From positions 1 to 31,851 of the forward strand of contig CATOAN010000044.1 of the NCBI GenBank assembly GCA_951394045.1: DNA of 31,851 bases, read 5' to 3'. Both the position numbers and the translations under genes were made by a program. Position 1 is the first letter of the stretch; each line of letters opens with the position of its first letter. The notes beneath the pieces are model-generated. The model made no database searches and had not been told where the DNA came from. It saw nothing but the letters and a program-made list of their open reading frames with translations. This DNA comes from Nitzschia sp. DOCU1 (Eukaryota; Bacillariophyta; Bacillariophyceae; Bacillariales; Bacillariaceae). Below are positions 22,641 to 30,714 of the stretch, in pieces.

Positions 22641-25600
22641 TGACTCTTCTTTCCCCAGGCCCCTTTGCTCTTCTTCCCCCAGGCCTCTTTGCTCTTCGTT
22701 CCCCAGGCCCCCTTCCTCTTCTTTCCCAGGCCCCTTGGCTCTTCCTTCCCCAGGCCTCTTTACTCTTCTTCCACTAAGCCCCTTGACTCTTCTTTCCCCA
22801 GACCCCTTTACTCTTCTTTTTTCCTAGGCTCCTTGACTCTTTTTTCCCAGGCCCCTTTACTCTTCTTCCCCCAGGCTCCTTGACTCTTCTTTCCCCAGAC
22901 CCCTTTTGCTATTCAATCCCCACTATCTTTTCCTCTTCTTTCCCCAGGCGCTTTTGCTCTTCTTTCACCAAGCCCCTTTATTCTTCTTTCCTAAGGCTCC
23001 TTTACTCTTCTTTTCCCCACGCTCCTTGACTCGTCTTTCCCCAGGCCCCTTTCCTCTTCTTTCCCAAGGCACACTTTGCTCTTCTTTTCGCAGGCTTCTT
23101 TACTCTTCTTTGCCCAGGCTCCTTGAATCTTCTTTCCCCAGACTCCTTTCCTCTTCTTTCCCCAGGCCCCTTTACTATTCTTTCCCCAGGGTCCTTTACT
23201 CTTCTTTCCCCAGGCCCCTTTGCTCTTCTTTCCTCAGGCCCCTTTACTCTTCTTTCACCAGGCTCCTTGACTCTTCTTGCCCCAGGCCCCTTTACTCTTC
23301 TTTCCCCAGGCTCCTTTACTCGCTTTTCCTCAAGCCCCTATCCTCTTCTTTACCCAGGCCCCATCACTCTTCTTTCCGCAGGTTCCTTGACTCTTCTTTC
23401 CCCAGGCCCCTTTCCTCTTCTTTCCCCAGGCTCCTTGACTCTTCTTTCCCCAGGCCCTGTTTGCTATTCGTTCCCCAGGCCCCTTTACTCTTCTTTCCTC
23501 AGGTTCCCTTACTCTTCTTTCCTCAGGCCCTGTTGCTCTTCTTCCCCCAGGCTCCTTTTCCTCTTCGTTCTCCAGGCTCCTTTACTCTTCTTTCCCCAGG
23601 CTCCGCTACTCTTCTTTCTTCAAGCTCCTTTATTTTTCTTTCCCCACGCTCCCTTCCTCTTCTTTCCTCAGGCTCCTTTACTCTTCTTTCCCCAGGGCCT
23701 ATTTACTCTTCGTTCCCCAGGCTCCTTAACTCGCCTTGCCCCAGGCTCTTGTCCGCTTCTTTCCCCAGGCTCCTTGACTCTTCTTTCCTCAGGCTCCTTT
23801 ACTCTTCTTCCCCCAGGCCCGATTACTCTTCTTTCCCCAGGCTCCTTTGCTCTTCTTTTCCCAGGCCCCTTTTAATCTTCCTTCCCCTTGCCCCTTTTAT
23901 TCTTCTTTCCCCAAGTTCCTGGACTCTTCTTTCCCCTGGCCCTTTTTACTCTTATTTCCCCACGCTCCTTTCCCATTCTTCCCTCAAGCTCCTTTATTCT
24001 TCTTTCCCCAGGCCCCATTACCCTTCTTTCCCCAGGCCCGTTGGCGCTTCTTTCCCCAGGCCCCTTTACTCTTCTCTCCCGGGCCCCGTTACTCTTCTTT
24101 CCCCAGGCCCCATTCCTCTTCCCTCCCCAGGCCCCTTTACTCGTCTTTACCCAGGCCCCTTTACTCGTCGATCCCCAGGCTCCTTGACTCTGCTTTCCCC
24201 AGGCCCTTTTTACTCTTCTTTCCCCAGGCCCCTTTACTCTTTTTTCGCCAGGCTCCTTTCCTCTTCTTTGCCCAGGCCCCATTACGCTTCTTTCCCCAGG
24301 CACCTTGACTCTTCTTTCCCCAGGCCCTTTACTCTTCTTTCCCCAGGCACCCTCACTATTCTTCCCCCAGCTCCCTTTTACTCTTCTTTCCCCAGGCCCC
24401 TTTACTCCTTTTTCCCCAGGCTCCTTGACTCTTCTTTTCCCAGGCCCCTTTACTCTTCCTTCCCCAGGCCACCTTACTCTGCTTTCCCCGAGCTCCTTCA
24501 CTCTTCTTTCCTCAAGCCGCTTTACTCTTCTTTCCGCAGGTTCCTTGACTCTTCTTTCCCCAGGCCCTTTTTATTCTTTTTACCCCAGGCCCCATTACTC
24601 TTCTTTCCCCAGGCGCCGTTCCTGTTCTTTCCCCTGGCCCCGTTACTCTTCTTTCCCCAGGCCTCATTACTCTTCTTTCACCAGGGCTCCTTTACTCTCC
24701 TTCCCCAGGCTTTTGTACTCTTCTCTCCTCAGGCTCCTTTACTCTCCTTTCCCAAGGCCCCTGTACTCTTCTTTCCCCAGGCCCCGTTACTCTTCTTTCC
24801 CCAGGCCCAGTTGCTCTTCTTTCCCCAGGCCCTTTTTACTCTTCTTTCCCCAGGCCCCTTTACTCTTCTTTCCCCAGGCTCCTTTACTCTTTTTCCCCCA
24901 GGCTCCTTTGTTCTTCTTTCCTCAGGCTCCTTGACTCTTCTTTCCCCAGGCTCCTTCAATCTTCTTTCCCAAGGCCCCATTTACTCTTCTTTCCCCAAGC
25001 TCCTTTACTCTTCTTTCCTCAGGCTCACTGTACTCTTCTTTCCCCAGGCCCCATTACTCTTCTCTCCCCAGGCCCCATTACTCTCCATTACCCAGGCCCC
25101 TTAACTCTTCTTCCCCCAGGCACCATTATTCTTCTGTCCCCAGGCCCCTTGACTCTTTTTCCCCCAGGCTCCTTTCCTCTTCTTTCCCCAGGCAATTTTG
25201 CTCTTCTTTACCCAGGCCCCATTACTCTTCTTTCCCTAGGCCCCATTGCTCTTCTTTCCCCAGGCCCCTTTTACTCTTCTTTCCCCAGGCTCCTTTGCTC
25301 TTCTTTCCTCAGGCTCCTCTACTCTTCTTCCCCCAGGCACCATTACTCTTCTTTCCCCAGGCCCCTTTGCTCCTCTTTCCCCGGGCCCCTTTTACTCTTC
25401 TTTCCCCACGCCCCTTTACTCTTCTTTCCCCAGGCCCCTTTGCTCTTCTTTCCCCATACCCCTTTACTCTTCTTCCCCCAGGCTCCGTGACTCTTCTTCC
25501 CCCAGGCCCCTTTACTCTTCTTTCCCCAAGCCCCTTCCCCAGGCTCCCTTACTCTTCTTCCCCCAGGCCCCATGACTCTTCTTTGTTCTCAGTCTCCTTG

Positions 25601-28379
25601 ACTCTTCTTTCCCCAAGCTCCTTTATTCTTCTTTCCCTAGGCCTCCTTCTTCTTCTTTCCCCAGGCCCCTTTACTCGTCTGGCCCCAGGCTCCTTTGCTC
25701 TTCTTTCCCCAGGTCCCTTTTACTCTTATTTTCCCCAGGCTCCTTGACTCTTCTTTCCCCAGGCCCCTATGCTCTTTTTTCCCGAGGCTCCTTTCCTCTT
25801 CTTTCCCCAGGCTCCGTTACTCTTCTTTTCCCAGGATCCTTTACTCTTATTTCCTAGGCCCCATCAACTGATTTTCCCCGGCCCCCTTTGCTCTTCTTTC
25901 CCCGGGCCCCTTTACTCTTCGTTCCCCAGGCCCCTTTGCTCTTGTTTCCCCAGGCACCTTTACTTTTCTTTTCCCAGGCTCCTTGTCTTCTTCTTTCCCC
26001 AGGCCCCTTTCCTCGTCTTTACCCATGCTCCTTTACTCGTCTTTCTTCAGGCTCCCTTACTCTTCTTTCCCCAGGCCCCTTTACTCTTCTTTCCCCAGGC
26101 TCCGTGACTCTTCTTTCCCCAGGCCCCTTTACTCTTCTTTTCCCAGGCTCCTTTCCTCTTCTTTCCCCAGGCCCCTTTACTCTGCCTTCCTCAGGTCCCA
26201 TTTACTTTTCTTTCCCCAAGCTCCTTCGCTCTTCTTTCCCCAGGCCCATTCACTCTTCTTTTACCAGGCTCTTTTTGCTTTTCTTTCCCCAGGTCCCATT
26301 ACTCTTCTTTTCCCAGGCCCCTTTGCTCTTCTTTCCCCAGGCTCCCTTACTCGTCTTTCCCCAGGCCCCATTACTCGTCGTTCCCAAGACTTCTTGACTC
26401 TACTTTCCCAAGGCCCCTTTACTCTTCTTTCCCGAGGCCCCTTTACTCTTCTTTCCCAAGACTCCTTTACTCTTCTTTCCCCAGACCCTTTTATTCTTCT
26501 GTCCCCAGGCCCTTTTTCCATTATTTCACCAAGCTCCTTTACTCTTATTTCCTCAGGCTCCTTTACTCTTCTTTCCCCAGGCGCCCTTGCTCTTCTTTCC
26601 CCAGGCCCTTTTGCTCTTCTTTCCCCAGGCCCCATTGCTCTTCTTTCCCCAGGCTCCTTTACTCTTCTTTCCCCAGGCCCCTTTACTATTATTTCCCAGG
26701 CTCCTTTACTCTTCTTTCCCCAGGCCACTTTCCTCTTCTTTCCCCAGGCTCCTTGACTCTTCTTCCCCAAAGCCCCTTTACTCTTCTTTCCCCAGGCTCC
26801 TTCCCTCTTGTTTGCCCAGTCTCCTTTACTATGCTTTGCCAAGGCTCCTTTGCTCTTCTTTCCCAGGTCCCATTGCCCTTCTTTCCCCAGGCCTCTTTGC
26901 TCTTCTTTCCCCAGGCTCCTTTACTCTTCTTTCCGCAGGCCCCATTACTCTTCTTTCTCCAAGACTCATTGCTCTTCTTTCCCCAGGCTCCTTGACTCTT
27001 CTTTCCCCAGGCCCCTTTCCTCTTCTTTACCCAGGCCCCTTTGCTCTTCTTTCCCCGGGCACCTTTGCTCTTCTTTCCCCAGGCTCCTTTCCTCTTCTTC
27101 CCCCAGGCCCCCTTTCTCTTCTTTCCCCAGGCTCCTTTCCTCTTCTTTCCCCAGGCCCCATTACTCTTCTTGCCCCAGGCTCCTTGACTCTTCATTCCCC
27201 AGGCCCCTTGACGCTTCTTTCCCCAGGCCCCTTAACTCTTCTTTCCCCAGGCCCCTTTCCTCGGCTTTCCCCCGGCTCCTTGACTCTTCTTTCACCAGAC
27301 CCCGTTACTCTGCTGTCCCCAGGCCCCTTTACTCTTCTTTCACCAAGCCCCGTTACTCGTCTTTCCCCAGGCTCCTTTATTCTTCTTTCCGCATGTTACA
27401 TTCCTCTTCTGTCCCCAGGCCCTTGTACTCTTCTTTCCCCAAGCTCCTTTCCTCTTCTTTCCTCAGGCTCCTTTACTCTTCTTTCCTCAGGCCCCTTTAC
27501 TATTTCTTTCCCCAGGCCCCGTTTCTCTTCTTTCCCCAGGCCCCTTTCCTCTTCTTTCCCCAGACCCCTTGCTCTTCTTTCCCCGGGCCCCTTTGCTCTT
27601 CTTTCCCAAGGCCCCTTTACTCTTCTTTCCTCAGGCCCCATTTACTCTTCTTTCCCCAGGTACCTTTACTCTTCTTTCCCCAGACCCCTTTACTCTCCTT
27701 TCCCGAGGCTCCTTGGCTCTTCTTTCCCCAGGCCCCTTTGGCTCTTCTTTCCTCAGGCTCCTTTCCTCTTCTTTTTCCAGGCTCCTTCACTCTTCTTTCC
27801 CCAGGCTCCTTTACTCTTCTTTCCCCAGGCTCCTTTGCTCTTCTTTCCTCAGGCCCCTTTACTCTTCTTTCCCTTGGACCCTTTACTCTTCTTTCCCCAG
27901 GCCCCTTTCCTCGTCTTTCCCCAGGCACCTTGACTCTTCTTTCCCCAGGCTCCTTGACTCTTCTTTCCCCAAGCCACTCTACTCTTCTTTCCCCAGGCCC
28001 CTTTCCTCTTCTTTCCGCAGGTTCCTTGACTCTTCTTTCTCCAGGCTCCGTTCCTCTTCCTTTCCCGGGCTCGTTTGCTCCTCCTTTGACAGGCCCCCTC
28101 TACTCGTTTGTTTCCCCAGGCACCGTTTCTCTTCTTTCCCCATGCTGCTTCACTCTTCTGTCCTCAGGCTCCTTTACTCTTGTTTCCCTGGGCCCCATTA
28201 CTTTTCTTTCCCCAGGCCCCTTTATTCTTCTTTCCCCAGGCTCCTTTCCTTTTCTTTTTCCAGGCTCCTTTACTCTTCTTTCCCCAGGCCCCATTACTCT
28301 TATTTCCCCAGGCCCCGTTGCTCTTCTTTCCCCAGGATCCTTTACTGTTCTTTCCCCATGCCCCTTTCTTCTTCTTTCC

Positions 28380-28407
28380 CCAGGCCCCATTACTTTCCCC
28401 AGGCTCC
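28380..28407. repeat. 19-bp short monomer, beta-2
   Basis: ATTACTTTCCCCAGG at 28389, homologous to 9216. Confidence 0.8.
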
Positions 28408-29333
28408 TCTAACTCTTCTTTCCCCAGGCTCACTTACGCTTCTTTTCCCCAGGCCCCTTTGCTCTTGTTTCCCCAGGCTCCTTGACTCGTCTTTCCCCAG
28501 GCCCCTTTGCTCTTCTTCCCCCGGGCTCCTTTGCCCTGCTTTCCCCAGGATCCTTGACTCTTCTTTTCCCAGGCCCCTCGAATCTTGTTTCCCCAGGCCC
28601 CTTTGCTCTTCTTGCCCCAGGCCCCTTTACTCTTCTTTCCCCAGGCCCCTTGACTCTTCTTTTCCCAGGCTCCTCTGCTCTTCTTTCCCCAGGCCCCTTG
28701 GATCTTCTTGTCCCAGGCTCCCTTACTCTTCTTTCCCCAGGCTCCTTTACTCTTCTTTCCTCAGGCTCCTTTACTCTTCTTTCCCCAGGCCCCTCCTTAC
28801 TCTTCTTTCCCCAGGCCCTTTACTCTTCGTTCCCCAGACCCCTTTGCTCTTCTCTCCCCAGGCCCCTTTACTCTTCTTTCCCCAGGCTCCTTGACTCTTC
28901 TTTCCCCAGGCCCTTATTACTCTTCTTTCCCGAGGCCCCTTGACTCTTCATTCCCCAGGCTCATTTACGCTTATTTCCCCAGGCGCCTTTACTCTTCTTT
29001 CCCCTCCACTGCTCTTCTTTCCCCAGACCCCTTTCCTCTTCTTTCCCCAGGCCCCTTTACTCCTTTTCCCCCAGGCTCCTTGACTCTTCTTTCCCCAGGC
29101 TCCTGGACTCTTGTTTCCCCAGGCCCTTGACAGTTCCTTCCCAGGCTCCTTTCCTCTTCTTTCCCCAGGCTCCTTTACTCTTCTTTGCCCAGGCCCCTTT
29201 ACTCTTGTTTCCCCAGGCCCCTTTACTCTTCTTTCCCCAGGCCCCTTTACTCTGCTTTTCCCCAAGCCCGTTTACTCTGTTTTTCCCCAGGCCCCTTTAC
29301 TCTTCTTTCCCCAGGCCCCTTTACACTTTATTG

Positions 29334-30152
29334 CCGAAGCTCCTTTTCTATTCTTTCCCCTGGCCCCTTTTCTCGTCCATCCCCAGGCTCCATGACTCTT
29401 CTTTCCCCGGGCCGCTTTACTCTTCTTTCCCAAGGCTCCTTTTCTCTTCTTTCCCCAGGCCCCTTTACTCTTCTTTCCCCAGGCCCCTTTTACTCTTCCT
29501 TCCTCAGGCCCCATTACTCTTCTTTCCCCGGGCCCCTTTACTCTTCGTTCCCCAGGCCCCGTTACTCTTCTTTCCCCAGGCCCCATTACTCTCCTTTCCC
29601 CAGGCCCCATTATTTTTTTTTAACCAAGCTTCTTGACTGTTCTTTCCCCAGGCTCCTTTATTCTTCTTTCCCGAAGCCCCTTTACTCTTATTTCCCCGGG
29701 CTCCTTGACTCGTCTTTCCCCAGGCTCCTTTCCTCTTCCCTTTCCTCTTCTTTCCCCAGGCTCCCTCACCCTTCTTTCCCCAGGCTCCTTTCCTCTTCTT
29801 TCCCCAGGCCCCTTTACTCTTCTTTTCCCAGGCTCCTTTACTCTTCTTCCCCCAAGCCCCTTGACACTTTTTTCCCTCAGGCCCCTTTCCTCTTCCTTCC
29901 CCAGGCTCCTTTGCTCTTTTTCCCAGGCGCCTTTGCTCTTCTTTCCCCAGGCTCCTTGACTCTTCTTTCCCCAGACTCCACGACTCTTCTTCCCCCAGGC
30001 CCCTTTTACTCTTCTTTCCCCAGGCGCCTTTTACTCTTCTTTCCCCAGGCCCTTGTACTCTTCTTTCCCCAGGCTCCTTTCCTCTTCTTTCCCTAGGCGT
30101 CTTTACTCTTCTTACCCCGGGCCCCTTTCCTCTTCTTTCACCAGGTTACTTG
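29334..30152. repeat. TTAACC block, beta-2 copy
   Basis: Spacings are 286 and 520 bp. The central site is changed to TTTTTTTTAACCAAGC, with an expanded T run at 29613-29620. Confidence 0.8.
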
Positions 30153-30505
30153 ACTCTTCTTTCCCCAGGCCCCTTTCCTCTTCTTCCCCCAGGCCTCTCT
30201 GCTCTTCTTTCCCCAGGCCCCATTCCTCTTCTTTCCCCAGCCCCCTTGACTCTTCCTTCCCCAGGCCTCTTTACTCTTCTTTCACCAGGCCCCTTGACTC
30301 TTCTTTCCCCAGACCCCTTTACTCTTCTTTTTTGCCAGGCTCCTTTACTCTTCTTTCCCCAGGCCCCTTTACTCTTCTTCCCCCAGGCTCCTTGACTCTT
30401 CTTTCCCCAGACCCCTTTGTCATTCAATCCCCAAGCTCTTTTCCTCTTCTTTCCCCAGGTGCTTTTGCTCTTCTTTCACCAGGCCCCTTTGCTCTTCTTT
30501 CCCCA

Positions 30506-30626
30506 GGCTCCTTTACTCTTCTTTCCCCATGCCCCTTTCCTCTTCTTTCCCCAGGCCCCATTGCTTTCCCCAAGCTCCTTTAACTCTTCTTTCCCCGGGC
30601 CCCTTTGCTCTTTTTCCCCAGGCTCC
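30506..30626. repeat. 115-bp beta-specific insertion, beta-2
   Basis: Same 224-bp spacing and same internal short unit (here ATTGCTTTCCCC at 30560) as in beta-1, 19,241 bp downstream. A shared insertion of identical length is the strongest single piece of evidence that beta-1 and beta-2 descend from one copy. Confidence 0.75.
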
Positions 30627-30714
30627 TTTACTCTTCTTTTCCCCACGCTCCTTGACTCGTCTTTCCCCAGGCCCCTTTACTCTCCTTTCTCAAGGCACCC
30701 TTTGCTCTTCTTTT

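Larger units (their letters stand above)
19242..26693. repeat. Higher-order repeat copy alpha-2 (7.45 kb)
   Basis: A full unit with every alpha landmark: TTTACTATGC 19372, short unit 20938, the CCGA site 21870 (here CCGACCCTC), TTAACCAGGC 22158, TCACCAGGTT 22628, ATTCAATCCCC 22911, CGCTCC 23020, TTTTCCTCTTCG 23556, GCAATTTTGC 25192, CCATCAACTGATT near 25860. ATTCAATC to CGCTCC is 109 bp, identical to alpha-1. It lacks two consecutive monomers (48 bp) present in alpha-1 just after the TTTCCTCTTCCC stretch, near 22299, which accounts for the drop of the super-period from 19,247 to about 19,198 there. It contains the longest stop-free run of the window (22906-25104), a consequence of few frame-shifting unit lengths. 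Confidence 0.87.
26694..30714. repeat. Higher-order repeat copy beta-2 (about 4.0 kb, truncated)
   Basis: Follows beta-1 closely: TTTACTATGC 26825, short unit 28389, CCGAAGC 29334, TTAACCAAGC 29620, TCACCAGGTT 30140, ATTCAATCC 30422, second short unit 30560, CGCTC 30646. ATTCAATC to CGCTCC is 224 bp, the same as beta-1. It shares beta-only point variants, such as CCCCAAAGCCCC near 26767 (also near 7595) and CTCCTTTGA near 28081. About 70 bp after CGCTC the match to the unit stops and a rearranged tail begins. Confidence 0.82.

Noticed and set aside
22906..25104. A 732-codon open frame on the + strand as a protein gene
   Set aside because: The frame is open because the repeat period is a multiple of three and the consensus has no stop. 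The other + frames and two - frames are open over overlapping intervals, the composition is identical to non-open parts, and frames end wherever a 23- or 25-bp unit occurs.
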